DNA from: Flavobacteriaceae bacterium Ap0902
GTDB lineage: Bacteria; Bacteroidota; Bacteroidia; Flavobacteriales; Weeksellaceae
Direction of reading: 5' to 3'
Length of the DNA: 64,000 nt
NCBI GenBank assembly: GCA_009835005.1
Contig: WTFG01000006.1
Coordinates: 1-64,000 of the forward strand
Shown: in pieces, positions 7,414 to 17,062 of the stretch
How positions within the stretch are numbered: position 1 is the stretch's first letter
How the letters are laid out: the number at the start of each line of letters is the position of its first letter
Program-made: the position numbers and the translations under genes
The notes under the pieces: generated by a model
What the model was told of the DNA's origin: nothing
The model's database searches: none
Seen by the model: only the letters and a program-made list of their open reading frames with translations

Positions 7414-8166
7414 TTGAAAGAAGAAGAATTAATTAAGAAAATAAATTTTGATCGAGTCCCAAAGCATGTAGCCATCATTATGGACGGCAATGGCAGGTGG
7501 GCTAAGAAAAAAGGAATGATGCGTAGCTTTGGACACAAAAATGCCATTAAGGCCGTGAGAGCAGCCATTGAAGGAGCTAATGAAGTGGGAATCCCTTATG
7601 TTACGCTTTATGCTTTTTCTTCTGAGAACTGGTCTAGACCTTTTGATGAGGTTAACTTTTTGATGAACTTACTCATTAGATCTTTAAAAAAAGAATTGAA
7701 TACATTCAAGGAAAATGATATTCAATTAAGAACCATTGGGGATGTAGATAGACTTCCTAAAGAGGTTTTTGAGGAATTACAAAAGGTTAAAGAAGAAACC
7801 AAGGATAATAAAAAGGCTATTTTGACCTTGGCACTAAGTTATGGTGCTAAAGATGAAATCTTGAATGCAGTGAAAGACATTGCGCAAGATGTTAAAGAAG
7901 ACAAAATAGAAATTGATAAAATTACGCCAGAGTTATTTAAATCTTATTTATTTAATCCAGATATTCCAGATGTGGATTTAATGATTCGCACCAGTGGAGA
8001 ACAGCGTATCAGTAATTTTTTATTATGGCAAATGGCCTATGCAGAACTGTATTTTACAGATATATTATGGCCAGATTTCAGAAGAAAAGATTTATATCAA
8101 GCGGTAATTGAATATCAAAACAGACAGAGACGTTTTGGGAAAACAGGAGACCAAATAACAAATTGA
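7414..8166 (+). CDS. uppS: Isoprenyl (undecaprenyl diphosphate) synthase
   Basis: 250 aa. HVAIIMDGNGRWA (catalytic D24) and the FSSENW and IRTSGEQRISNFLLWQ motifs identify a cis-prenyl transferase that builds the C55 carrier used for peptidoglycan and polysaccharide export. The start is TTG at 7414: an in-frame stop lies at 7408 and the next ATG would remove the catalytic motif. The gene is 9 bases after the DUF6089 gene and 11 before bamA, and its product would serve the polysaccharide cluster downstream. Confidence 0.96.
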   Translation: MKEEELIKKINFDRVPKHVAIIMDGNGRWAKKKGMMRSFGHKNAIKAVRAAIEGANEVGIPYVTLYAFSSENWSRPFDEVNFLMNLLIRSLKKELNTFKENDIQLRTIGDVDRLPKEVFEELQKVKEETKDNKKAILTLALSYGAKDEILNAVKDIAQDVKEDKIEIDKITPELFKSYLFNPDIPDVDLMIRTSGEQRISNFLLWQMAYAELYFTDILWPDFRRKDLYQAVIEYQNRQRRFGKTGDQITN

Positions 8167-8177
8167 AGAATTGAATA

Positions 8178-10766
8178 ATGAAGCAAGTTTTTATATTTAT
8201 AATACTGATTACGGGAGGGCTATATGCACAGCAAGATTCTCTACAGATTGCACAGCCACAACCTGTTATAGATTCTACAGAAATTGTAACGGATATACCA
8301 CCAAGAGAAATTAGTGGGATAGATGTTCCTATGAATGCTACCTATAAATTAGGGGGGCTAGAGATAAGTGGGGGAACGCCTTATAGTACCAATCAAGTTT
8401 TAAGATTTACAGGTCTAGAGATTGGTGAGGAAATAGAGATTCCAGGGTCTAAAATTAACAATGCGATTAAGAAACTTTGGAGACAAAACTTATTCTCTGA
8501 TGTTGAATTATTTGCAGAGCGCGTAGTGGGAGATGAAATCTTTTTGAGATTAAATTTGGTGGCATTATCCAAAATCAATGATGTAGAGTTTGTGGGGGTT
8601 AAGAAAAGTCGTCAATCAGATTTCGCTAAAGATAATGTGTTGAAACCCAATCAAAAGATTACCCAAAATTTGATTAATCAAACCAGGATTAATATCAAGA
8701 AATATTATACAGATAAAGGATATCCAGATGCTAAGGTAGATTTTATCACTACGCCTGTAGCTGGTAAGGATTTGTCTGAAAACGTGAAAATTGTAGTGGA
8801 TAAAGGTCCTCGTGTGAAAATAAAAGACATTACTTTTCATAATAATGAACAATTAAGTGATAGTAAACTTCGTAGAAAAGCATTTAAAAATACAACAAGA
8901 ACCTCGCTTCGTTATTTATTTAAGTCCTCTAAGTTAATCCCAGAGAAGTATGAAGAAGATAAACAAAGCTTAATAGAATTATATAAAGGATATGGTTTCA
9001 GAGATGTTAAAATTGCCTCTGATACTATTTACAGAGTTTCTGATAAACGATATAAAATAGATGTAACCATAGATGAAGGTAATAGGTACTATTTAGGGGA
9101 TGTCAATTTTGTGGGGAACTCAGTATATAGCACAGAGCTATTAGAAAGAGTGTTTTCTTACAAAAAAGGAGACCCTTATGATGCTGTAGGCATACAGAGA
9201 AAGGCTTCTGGATCTGATAAAGATGATGATATATCCACCTTATATTTGGATAATGGATATTTGTTCTCTAATGTAGTTCCCATTGAGAAATACGTTAAAA
9301 ATGATACCATTGATTTAGAGATTAGAATAAGAGAAGGCGAGCAAGCTACTTGGAATAAAGTGACTTTTTCTGGTAATACCCAAACGCATGATCATGTAAT
9401 CGCGCGTGAGTTGATGACAAGACCAGGTGATTTATTCTCTAAAAGTGATATTAAAAGAACCTATTTTAAACTGGGTAGTTTAGGGTATTTTGATCCACAA
9501 CAAATCAAACAAGATATTCAACCCAACCCAGAGAATAACACCGTAGATATTGAATGGGGACTAGCACCCAAATCATCTTCGCAAATAGAATTGCAGGGGG
9601 GGTACGGGGGAAGTAAATTCATAGGAACCCTAGGGCTAACCTTTGGTAACTTCTCCATTGGTAATTTATTCAAAGGTAAAAAATGGGATCCTGTCCCATT
9701 GGGGGATGGACAAGCGTTATCTATAAGAGCACAAGCGGGTAGTTATTTCTCTAATTTCAGTATTTCCTTTACAGAACCTTGGATTGGCGGGAGTAGACCA
9801 ACCGCCCTATCCTTATCTTTATATAACTCTAACTATAGTAGATTAGAGAGGGGGTATGGAAACGATATTATAGAAGGGAATATGAGGATATTGGGAGCTT
9901 CTGTGGGTTTGAATAAATTATTGACATGGCCAGATGATTATTTTAGACTTAATCAATCTGTTTCATTCCAGAATTATGATTATGAGAATTATCCATTTGA
10001 CATTGGGTTAGATAGATCTATGGATGGTAGTGTTAATAATTTGGCATACCAAATAGGAATTAGCAGACTCTCTGCAGGTAATGATCCTGTTTTTCCAACC
10101 TATGGTTCTGATTTTTCTGCAAGTTTAAAGTTAACGTTGCCATATTCATTATTCAATGGTAAAGATTATGATGCCTTACAAGAAGCGGGTGATTATCAAG
10201 AAATTTATAAATGGTTAGAATATTATAAAATTCAAGCTTCTGGTAACTTCTACAAGGAAATAATAGGCAAATTAGTTTTAAGAACAGGTGCAGAATTTGG
10301 TTATTTAGCAAGTTATAATAAGGACATTGGCGTAGTGCCCTTTGAGCGATTCTTTATGGGAGGTACTGGTCTGCAAGCGAATCGATTTGATGGAAGAGAA
10401 ATTGTACCATTAAGAGGTTATGAAGATTTTAGTAATGGAGGTGGAATTACAGGCAGAGATATTACGCCATTGGGTGGTGGTACTGTGTATGATAAGTTTT
10501 TGTTGGAATTAAGATATCCAATCACCATGGGACAACAGGCTAAAATCTTTGGTCTTGGCTTCTTAGAGGCTGGTAATACATGGTCAGATGCTAGTGAATT
10601 TAAACCATTTGAGTTAAAGAGAGCTGCAGGTGTTGGAATTAGGGTGTTTATGTCTGCTTTTGGTATGTTAGGTTTTGACTTTGGATATGGATTTGATCCT
10701 TATATCAATTCTGGAGATGAGCCTTCTGGTTGGCAGACTCATTTTATATTTGGACAATCCTTATAA
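8178..10766 (+). CDS. bamA: Outer-membrane protein assembly factor BamA
   Basis: 862 aa with a signal peptide ending near LYAQ. Residues about 50-450 hold POTRA repeats (for example KINDVEFVGVKKS, RVKIKDITFHNNE, YYLGDVNFVGNSVYS, TWNKVTFSGNTQTHDH), followed by a 16-strand Omp85 barrel with a lid-loop-like FFMGGTGLQANRF and LRGYED segment and a C-terminal strand ending in WQTHFIFGQSL. BamA folds and inserts outer-membrane barrels. The two Skp-like chaperone genes follow immediately, the usual Bacteroidota arrangement. Confidence 0.97.
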   Translation: MKQVFIFIILITGGLYAQQDSLQIAQPQPVIDSTEIVTDIPPREISGIDVPMNATYKLGGLEISGGTPYSTNQVLRFTGLEIGEEIEIPGSKINNAIKKLWRQNLFSDVELFAERVVGDEIFLRLNLVALSKINDVEFVGVKKSRQSDFAKDNVLKPNQKITQNLINQTRINIKKYYTDKGYPDAKVDFITTPVAGKDLSENVKIVVDKGPRVKIKDITFHNNEQLSDSKLRRKAFKNTTRTSLRYLFKSSKLIPEKYEEDKQSLIELYKGYGFRDVKIASDTIYRVSDKRYKIDVTIDEGNRYYLGDVNFVGNSVYSTELLERVFSYKKGDPYDAVGIQRKASGSDKDDDISTLYLDNGYLFSNVVPIEKYVKNDTIDLEIRIREGEQATWNKVTFSGNTQTHDHVIARELMTRPGDLFSKSDIKRTYFKLGSLGYFDPQQIKQDIQPNPENNTVDIEWGLAPKSSSQIELQGGYGGSKFIGTLGLTFGNFSIGNLFKGKKWDPVPLGDGQALSIRAQAGSYFSNFSISFTEPWIGGSRPTALSLSLYNSNYSRLERGYGNDIIEGNMRILGASVGLNKLLTWPDDYFRLNQSVSFQNYDYENYPFDIGLDRSMDGSVNNLAYQIGISRLSAGNDPVFPTYGSDFSASLKLTLPYSLFNGKDYDALQEAGDYQEIYKWLEYYKIQASGNFYKEIIGKLVLRTGAEFGYLASYNKDIGVVPFERFFMGGTGLQANRFDGREIVPLRGYEDFSNGGGITGRDITPLGGGTVYDKFLLELRYPITMGQQAKIFGLGFLEAGNTWSDASEFKPFELKRAAGVGIRVFMSAFGMLGFDFGYGFDPYINSGDEPSGWQTHFIFGQSL

Positions 10767-10821
10767 TAGATGTTCCAATTGTAGTTGGCACGGTTTTAGT
10801 TTTATGAAATATCAAATAATT

Positions 10822-11427
10822 ATGTTTAAAAAAATACTTTCATTATCACTCTTTTTCTTATTTAGTGTGATATTAATGGCACAAAGGTTTGGGTATGTAG
10901 ATACAGAATATGTATTGAACAGTCTGCCCCAATATGCTAATGCGCAAAGCAAGGTGGATACCCAGGCAACAAATTGGGCTAAGGAGATTTCTAATCAAGA
11001 AAATGAACTAGAAAGAGATATGCTCGCTTTTGAAACTGAAAAGGTATTGTTAACCAAAGAGCAAATAACTACCAGAGAAGCGGAAATAGAGAATCAACGT
11101 CAGAGCATAGCAGAGCTTAAACAAAAACGATATGGTCCTACTGGGGATTTGATTAGTCTTAGAAAAAATCTGGTTAAACCAATCCAAGACCAAGTTTGGA
11201 ATGTGGTGAAACAAGTAGCAGAAAGACGTAATTATAGCTTTGTCTTTGATAAAGGAAGTGATTTAATCATGATATATTCAGATCCTAAATATGACATTTC
11301 AGAAGAAGTACTAAGAAAACTATTACCAGAAAATGCACAACCTGTAAGGACTGGTAGCGATGTGCGTAATCAAAGAAGTACACAATCTAGTACTAGAAAA
11401 AAAATCAAATCAAGAAATATAAATTAA
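10822..11427 (+). CDS. OmpH/Skp-family periplasmic chaperone (copy 1)
   Basis: 201 aa from the ATG at 10822, where the signal peptide MFKKILSLSLFFLFSVILMAQ begins; an in-frame ATG at 10804 is a possible alternative. The mature protein starts RFGYVDTEYVLNSLPQY, a Skp signature, and continues into a long helical coiled coil with many Glu/Gln/Lys (residues 50-140), then a C-terminal FVFDKGSDLIMIYSD segment. Skp trimers hold unfolded outer-membrane proteins for BamA. A basic tail (RKKIKSRNIN) is extra relative to the second copy. It sits 55 bases after bamA. Confidence 0.92.
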   Translation: MFKKILSLSLFFLFSVILMAQRFGYVDTEYVLNSLPQYANAQSKVDTQATNWAKEISNQENELERDMLAFETEKVLLTKEQITTREAEIENQRQSIAELKQKRYGPTGDLISLRKNLVKPIQDQVWNVVKQVAERRNYSFVFDKGSDLIMIYSDPKYDISEEVLRKLLPENAQPVRTGSDVRNQRSTQSSTRKKIKSRNIN

Positions 11428-11459
11428 CAAGAAATATAAATTAATTTAATAAGTACACA

Positions 11460-12005
11460 ATGAAAAATTTAACATTAATCGCATTTTTCTCACTATTCAT
11501 ATTTGGAATAGGTTCATTAAATGCACAATCAGTAGCGCACGTAAATTCTAATGCTATATTAGAGGCTATGCCAGAATATAAGGCAGCACAATCCAAGTTA
11601 GAAAGTGAAGCCAATAGACATCAAACAGAAGTTGAGCGTCAACAAAAAGAGATGGAGACTATCTATAAAAATGCACAAACACAGATGGAAAGCGTGAAAG
11701 ATAAGTCTGAAACAGAACAAAGAGCTATGATGCAACAATTAGCACCTGTGCAACAGGATTTACAAACAAAACAACAGGCATTCACAGAGTATCAAAGAAC
11801 AGCTTCTGAATCGCTTTCTAAAATGGAAGCTGATTTGATGAAGCCTATTTATGAAAAAGTTGAAAAAGCGATTGAAGCTGTTGGGGACAAGAAAAATGTA
11901 GGATACATTATAGATGTTGCCACCACGGTTCCTTCTGGTGTGTTATTATACTTTAAAGGTGGTGCGGATCTCACCAATGATGTAAAAGCAGAATTAGGCC
12001 TGTAA
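11460..12005 (+). CDS. OmpH/Skp-family periplasmic chaperone (copy 2)
   Basis: 181 aa with signal peptide MKNLTLIAFFSLFIFGIGSLNAQ. SVAHVNSNAILEAMPEYKAAQSKLE is the Skp opening, followed by coiled-coil arms (residues 45-130) and a C-terminal VGYIIDVATTVPSGVLLYF. It is a paralogue of the preceding gene, as in many Bacteroidota. It closes the bamA operon; an intrinsic terminator follows 33 bases after the stop. Confidence 0.94.
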   Translation: MKNLTLIAFFSLFIFGIGSLNAQSVAHVNSNAILEAMPEYKAAQSKLESEANRHQTEVERQQKEMETIYKNAQTQMESVKDKSETEQRAMMQQLAPVQQDLQTKQQAFTEYQRTASESLSKMEADLMKPIYEKVEKAIEAVGDKKNVGYIIDVATTVPSGVLLYFKGGADLTNDVKAELGL

Positions 12006-12037
12006 TAACTATCATCATAGAAAATAATAAATTATAT

Positions 12038-12065
12038 AAATCGGTTCCTTGGAGCCGATTTTTTT
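12038..12065 (+). terminator. Intrinsic terminator after the bamA-ompH operon
   Basis: AATCGGTTCC pairs with GGAGCCGATT around a two-base loop and is followed by a run of T. Confidence 0.85.
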
Positions 12066-12096
12066 GTTTTTAAAGCATAATTACAATCGTAAAATT

Positions 12097-12104
12097 TATA
12101 TTTG
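12097..12104 (+). promoter_or_regulatory. Candidate -7 element for the polysaccharide cluster
   Basis: TATATTTG, 17 bases before the rfbC ATG and just after the terminator of the preceding operon, fits TAnnTTTG. No clear -33 element. Confidence 0.5.
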
Positions 12105-12121
12105 TAAATAATCTTTTGCGC

Positions 12122-12676
12122 ATGAAAATTACCGAAACTAAACTGAAAGGGTGTTTTATCATAGAACCTCAAATTTTTGAAGATGAGAGAGGATACTTTT
12201 TTGAAAGCTATAACTTCAATAAGTTGAAAGAAGCTACGGGTATAGATTTGATTTTCTATCAAGATAATCAAGCGAAGTCACAATATGGTGTAGTGAGGGG
12301 ATTACATTTGCAGAGAAAACCATCTTTACAAACCAAATTAGTCAGGGTTTTAGAAGGTAAAATATTAGACGTGGTTGTAGATGTAAGAGAAAATTCACCT
12401 ACTTATGGGAACCATGTGGCCGTAGAGCTCTCTGATGAGAATAAAGTGCAACTTTATGTACCGCATGGCTTTGCTCATGGATACTCAGTATTGTCAGACA
12501 CAGCGATAGTTGCATATAAGTGTGATGATTTTTATGACAAGGATAGTGAGGATGGAATTTATTTATATGATTCTACCTTGAATATTGATTGGAAAATCCC
12601 ACAAAAAGATGCCATTCTTTCTGAGAAAGATAAGAATCAAAAATTTTTTAAGGATTTTGAACCCGTGATAGTATGA
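12122..12676 (+). CDS. rfbC: dTDP-4-dehydrorhamnose 3,5-epimerase
   Basis: 184 aa from the ATG at 12122; an upstream TTG would add two residues. VVRGLHLQ (H62) and YVPHGFAHGYSVLS are the active-site motifs of RmlC cupins. It epimerises dTDP-4-keto-6-deoxyglucose in dTDP-L-rhamnose synthesis. The stop overlaps the start of rfbD by four bases. The enzymes for the first two steps (RfbA and RfbB) are not in this window and must be elsewhere if rhamnose is made. Confidence 0.94.
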   Translation: MKITETKLKGCFIIEPQIFEDERGYFFESYNFNKLKEATGIDLIFYQDNQAKSQYGVVRGLHLQRKPSLQTKLVRVLEGKILDVVVDVRENSPTYGNHVAVELSDENKVQLYVPHGFAHGYSVLSDTAIVAYKCDDFYDKDSEDGIYLYDSTLNIDWKIPQKDAILSEKDKNQKFFKDFEPVIV

Positions 12677-13539
12677 TGAATGTATTGGTAACAGGAGGTA
12701 ATGGTCAATTAGCAATGTGCCTTAGGGATGCATCCAAACAATTAGATGACAAAAAGTATCATTTTACATTTATCTCTAAAGATGAATTAAATATTACCAA
12801 TAGCGTATTGGTATACAATTATTTGGCAGAACACCCTATTGATCTAGTAGTTAATTGTGCGGCATACACCCAAGTGGATAAAGCAGAGGAAAACGAAGAT
12901 ATGGCATATAGGGTAAATGCTGATGCTGTACAAATCCTTGCCCAAGAAACGAGTGCGATTGGTGCTGGGTTTATTCATATCTCTACGGATTATGTATTTA
13001 ATGGGGAGGGAGATATACCATTTAGTGAAGAAGATGTCACGGATCCGCGTAATGTATATGGTGCGTCTAAGTTAAAAGGGGAAAAGTTTGCGTTGGAAAA
13101 TAATCCAGAAGCTATTATAATCCGTACGGCTTGGGTTTATTCTCAATATGGAAACAATTTTCTTAAAACCATGCTACGTTTATTTAAAACAAAAGAAGAG
13201 ATTTCTGTAGTAGATGACCAGTTGGGTACACCCACCAATGCCAATGATATTGCCAGAGCAATTATTCAAATAATAATTTCGGATAATCATTTTCCAGGAT
13301 TATATCATTTTACCAATAGTGGAATGGCCTCATGGTACGATTTTGCAACAAAAATAAAGGCGTTTACTGGTTCTTCTATAAAGATTAACCCAATTCCCAC
13401 TTCTGCCTATCCAACACTTGCTAAAAGACCGCATTATAGTGTTTTAAACACCGCTAAGATTCAAAGCACATTTGGTATAGAAGTTCCAGAGTGGAAAGAG
13501 AGTTTGAGAGGTCTCATTGATATGGAATTAATCGCTTAG
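12673..13539 (+). CDS. rfbD: dTDP-4-dehydrorhamnose reductase
   Basis: 288 aa short-chain dehydrogenase of the RmlD type. NVLVTGGNGQLA is the NAD(P)-binding loop, STDYVFNG carries the catalytic Thr region, and YGASKLKGE contains the YxxxK pair. It completes dTDP-L-rhamnose. It overlaps rfbC by four bases. A 70-base gap separates it from the Wzz-like gene, the only sizeable gap in this cluster. Confidence 0.95.
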   Translation: MMNVLVTGGNGQLAMCLRDASKQLDDKKYHFTFISKDELNITNSVLVYNYLAEHPIDLVVNCAAYTQVDKAEENEDMAYRVNADAVQILAQETSAIGAGFIHISTDYVFNGEGDIPFSEEDVTDPRNVYGASKLKGEKFALENNPEAIIIRTAWVYSQYGNNFLKTMLRLFKTKEEISVVDDQLGTPTNANDIARAIIQIIISDNHFPGLYHFTNSGMASWYDFATKIKAFTGSSIKINPIPTSAYPTLAKRPHYSVLNTAKIQSTFGIEVPEWKESLRGLIDMELIA

Positions 13540-13609
13540 GTTATTTGTATTTATTATTTTAGTTTGGATTATTATTTATTTGTAAATTAGGGCAGTTAAA
13601 AGGTTCTCA

Positions 13610-14551
13610 ATGAATGATGAAAGAGTGCAACATGAGGTCGATTTAAAAAAAGCATACGGATCTGTTAAAGATGGTAGCCTCAATACGTTGAGTTTAATTA
13701 TTAAATTAATTAAGAGGAATCTACTTATTCTATTACTTCTAATAGTTTCTGGGTTTGTGATTGGGTATTTCTTGGAAATGCGTATAGGCAGTTATAAGAG
13801 TACCCTAATGGTGGTACCCAATTTTAATACAACAGATTATTTGTATGAGAAAGTAGAACTGCTCAATTCTAAGGTTTTACAGCGTGACAAAGAATTTTTG
13901 GAGTCTAATGGCATTCAATATAATGAAGAGATTAAACTAATTACTATAAAACCATTAACGGATGTTTATAATTTTATTGGGAAGAACGATAATTATCAGG
14001 TATTCCAAACATTAACGGCTAACGCAAATGCCGATGACGTCCTTAATGATTTAAATACGGCTAAATATTATCCAAGACATTTAGTAGAAATAAAATCTGA
14101 TATACCTTTAGAGGATTCTTATATTCAGAGTATCATCGCTTTTTTAAATACCAGCGAATATTATGAAAAAATGCGCGTGTTAATTCATTCTAATGTTGCT
14201 CATAAGGTTCAAGTTAATAATGAGGTTGTAGATCAGATTGATGAGATCTTAAAACAATACAAGGAAAGTGGTGCCAAGGCGTCTTCTATTTATATAGAAG
14301 ATGGAAGTGAATTAAATGATCTGGTTAATAATAAACTTGATTTAATTCATGAGAATCATAAGTTATCCACTACACTATATGATCTAGAGTATATTATTAC
14401 CCCCGTTAATTATTTCCTCAATATGAATGCAAGTTCAAGGTTTGGTGGCAAGTTAAGGTTCTTGATTCCGATTTTTTTAGTTACATTATTCATTATATTC
14501 AAACTCGTTAGGTACTTAGATAGATTACAGCCAAATGAAGTGGCTAAATAG
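13610..14551 (+). CDS. Wzz-like polysaccharide chain-length / export protein
   Basis: 313 aa with one transmembrane helix near the N-terminus (residues about 34-55, LLILLLLIVSGFVIGYFL) and a second near the C-terminus (about 283-302), leaving a periplasmic middle, the topology of Wzz/PCP proteins. Similarity to Wzz is topological and positional rather than motif-based. No tyrosine kinase domain is attached. It overlaps the following flippase gene by 17 bases. A role in setting polysaccharide length or organising export is inferred. Confidence 0.65.
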   Translation: MNDERVQHEVDLKKAYGSVKDGSLNTLSLIIKLIKRNLLILLLLIVSGFVIGYFLEMRIGSYKSTLMVVPNFNTTDYLYEKVELLNSKVLQRDKEFLESNGIQYNEEIKLITIKPLTDVYNFIGKNDNYQVFQTLTANANADDVLNDLNTAKYYPRHLVEIKSDIPLEDSYIQSIIAFLNTSEYYEKMRVLIHSNVAHKVQVNNEVVDQIDEILKQYKESGAKASSIYIEDGSELNDLVNNKLDLIHENHKLSTTLYDLEYIITPVNYFLNMNASSRFGGKLRFLIPIFLVTLFIIFKLVRYLDRLQPNEVAK

Positions 14552-15773
14552 ATTTAAAAACTTTTCTGTATACAGTATAGGGCAAGCGGTTAATCTTATT
14601 AGCCCTTTACTTGTCACTCCTTATATCATTAAAATTTCTGGAGAGGAAGGTCTTGGTAAAGTCGGGATATGTATTTCTATTTGCCTCATATTAATGGGTA
14701 TATTAGATTACAGTTCTTATTTACAAGGTACCAAGTTAATAGCAGTGAATAAAAGCGACTCTGCATATTTGCAGCAACTGTTGTCCTCTGTTTATAGTTA
14801 TAAACTATTATTATTAACAGTTCTTTTAATACCAAGTATCTTAATACCACTTTTGTTTTTTCCTAGCTATAAAACGATTTTTATACTCAGTCTTCCTTTG
14901 CTCATGGGGCATTTCTTGAATCCTAATTGGATATTATATGGATTAGAACGTTATAATCATACGGCTATATATAACATTGTATCCAAAAGCCTCTATGTGG
15001 GTAGTGTTTTTCTTTTCGTGAATTTATCAGATGATTATATATGGGTAAATTTCCTGAATGGTTTGGCTACCATTTTGATTTATGGATATGCATTTGTTAT
15101 GTTGTATAAAGAATTTAATATCCAATTCAATCGTTCAACTTTTGCTGCTGGTATAGAGATAGTTAAAGCAGATTATAGAATCAGTTTGTCAGAGTTCTGT
15201 TTATCTGTCTATCAGTTTTTTCCTATTGTCATTGTGGGAGCATTTACAGGAGCTTATAACGCGGGTATTTATAGAGTGATAGAACAAATATTTGGCGTAT
15301 TAAGAACCTTTATATTTCTATTCTTTAACTTCAGTTACCCAACAGTTTGCGCAGACATTGTATCATCATTCCAAAGTGGGTTTAAATTATGGGTTCAATA
15401 TCACCTAGTCAATCTACTTTGTATAGCTTTTGCTAGCTTTTTGATTATGTATTTCTGGCAAGAAATTCTTTTATTCTTCAATGTAAATACATCAGATTTA
15501 ACGCATGTTAAATCAATTCTTTATCTATCTTTACTCGTTCCTATTTTAATTGTGATATCCCAGGCATTTAGGCAATTATTATTAGCATTAGGGTTAATGA
15601 AATGGTATAGCAATGTAGTATATTTGTATACTGCAGCCAATGTGATGCTACTGCTTATTTTTATTCCCTTATGGAATCTAAAAGGTGCTTTTATAAGCAT
15701 GATATTTTGCGAAATTTTCGCAATTTCTTTGTATATTTTTTATATTAATAAGTATGTGAAAAAGAGTTTATGA
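14535..15773 (+). CDS. Wzx-like oligosaccharide flippase
   Basis: 412 aa with about 12 membrane segments and the opening FKNFSVYSIGQAVNLISPLLVTPYII, typical of the polysaccharide transporter (MATE/MOP) family. It would move lipid-linked oligosaccharide across the inner membrane. It starts inside the Wzz-like gene and overlaps the following gene by four bases, so the three are translationally coupled. Confidence 0.88.
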   Translation: MKWLNRFKNFSVYSIGQAVNLISPLLVTPYIIKISGEEGLGKVGICISICLILMGILDYSSYLQGTKLIAVNKSDSAYLQQLLSSVYSYKLLLLTVLLIPSILIPLLFFPSYKTIFILSLPLLMGHFLNPNWILYGLERYNHTAIYNIVSKSLYVGSVFLFVNLSDDYIWVNFLNGLATILIYGYAFVMLYKEFNIQFNRSTFAAGIEIVKADYRISLSEFCLSVYQFFPIVIVGAFTGAYNAGIYRVIEQIFGVLRTFIFLFFNFSYPTVCADIVSSFQSGFKLWVQYHLVNLLCIAFASFLIMYFWQEILLFFNVNTSDLTHVKSILYLSLLVPILIVISQAFRQLLLALGLMKWYSNVVYLYTAANVMLLLIFIPLWNLKGAFISMIFCEIFAISLYIFYINKYVKKSL

Positions 15774-17062
15774 GAATCACCTTATCTCCATATATTGGGC
15801 ATTTATTACTCTTTACTATAGCGGTAATCCTATCATACGACACCAATTTTGAACTGCAATTTGCTATTTGGGTGTTGCTTGCAGCCTACTATGTGCTAGG
15901 AACATACTCCAAACAATTTTTAATCTTTATAGCCTGTTATCTTATCATTTGCGGATTGGGGTTATATAGGTCTCTGTTATACGATTATTCTTTTCATTTC
16001 ATCGTCCGGGATTTATCCTATTTTATCAAGCCGATATTAGGGTTTGTAATTGGATATCAGGTGTTTAAAAATAGAAAACTAGATGCTCTAAAAGCCATTG
16101 TTTATATAAGTCTAATTATAGCAGTTGGTCATATTTTAATATTAATGTATCATTATGCATTTCACCCCCTAAAGTCCATAGAAAGCTTGAGGGCTGTAGG
16201 TGGTTATTTCTCGGATTTTGAGGTATATGGTATTATTATTTTATTATTTAGTTCTAAATTTGGTTTAAAGTTCACAAGCCGCAATAAAATCTTATTGTTA
16301 ATCGTAATCTCGGTATCTGTCATTTTATATTTCGCCAGAACCAATATTATACAGCTTGTTATTTTGGGTCTAGGCATGTGGGGGTTTTATAAACTTAACT
16401 TTAGGAATGCCATTATTTTAGGATCTGTCATATTATTAGGAATTATTGGCTATCAGGCAGTTGTAGAATTCAATCCTAGAAGAAACGCTAGTGGGATAGA
16501 GAGTTTTTTGTATAAAATTAAAAATGCACCTTATGAAATCTATGACCCTTATGTAGTCAATGATAATTCTGCCAGATTTCATGATCGATTTAGGTCTTAT
16601 GAGACGAAGGTCACCATACTGCAAGTAAAAAACAATAAGGATGCGAGTATTTGGTTAGGAAGTGGTTTTGGTTCTATAGTCAATTATAATGCTACCATAC
16701 GCACCACAGATGGATACCGCATCCAACAGGCTCCAATTCTGCATAATGGTTATACCACGGTCTTCTTGAAAGTTGGGTTGGTAGGTTTAGGTATTTTTAT
16801 TTTTAGTTTACTTTATTTATGCTTTTATGGCAGTTTTAGCAAAGATCAAAAAAAAGAAAACGTTCGGATATTTATAAATAGTACGGGAGTTTTTATGTTT
16901 TTATCTACCTTAGTGTTTTTAGGTTTTTATTTAAAGTTAGATAATAAATCATTAATTGTAGGAGCTTTAATTGCCTATTATGAAAATTTAAATTATCGCA
17001 ATCAAAAATTAGATTTAGCTGATGAGCATAAAGCTTTTTCCATAGAATCCTCAAATTCCTAA
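15770..17062 (+). CDS. Polytopic membrane protein, O-antigen polymerase/ligase-like
   Basis: 430 aa with about 10-11 predicted membrane helices and a large loop around residues 225-325 (FNPRRNASGIESFLYKI to GSGFGSIVNYNATIRT), the layout of Wzy polymerases and O-antigen ligases. Loop segment WLGSGFGSIV resembles the conserved G-x-G region before the second half of such proteins. It lies between the flippase and a glycosyltransferase gene, with a four-base overlap upstream and no gap downstream. Assignment as polymerase is inferred from context; a second such protein occurs 2.3 kb downstream. Confidence 0.65.
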   Translation: MRITLSPYIGHLLLFTIAVILSYDTNFELQFAIWVLLAAYYVLGTYSKQFLIFIACYLIICGLGLYRSLLYDYSFHFIVRDLSYFIKPILGFVIGYQVFKNRKLDALKAIVYISLIIAVGHILILMYHYAFHPLKSIESLRAVGGYFSDFEVYGIIILLFSSKFGLKFTSRNKILLLIVISVSVILYFARTNIIQLVILGLGMWGFYKLNFRNAIILGSVILLGIIGYQAVVEFNPRRNASGIESFLYKIKNAPYEIYDPYVVNDNSARFHDRFRSYETKVTILQVKNNKDASIWLGSGFGSIVNYNATIRTTDGYRIQQAPILHNGYTTVFLKVGLVGLGIFIFSLLYLCFYGSFSKDQKKENVRIFINSTGVFMFLSTLVFLGFYLKLDNKSLIVGALIAYYENLNYRNQKLDLADEHKAFSIESSNS

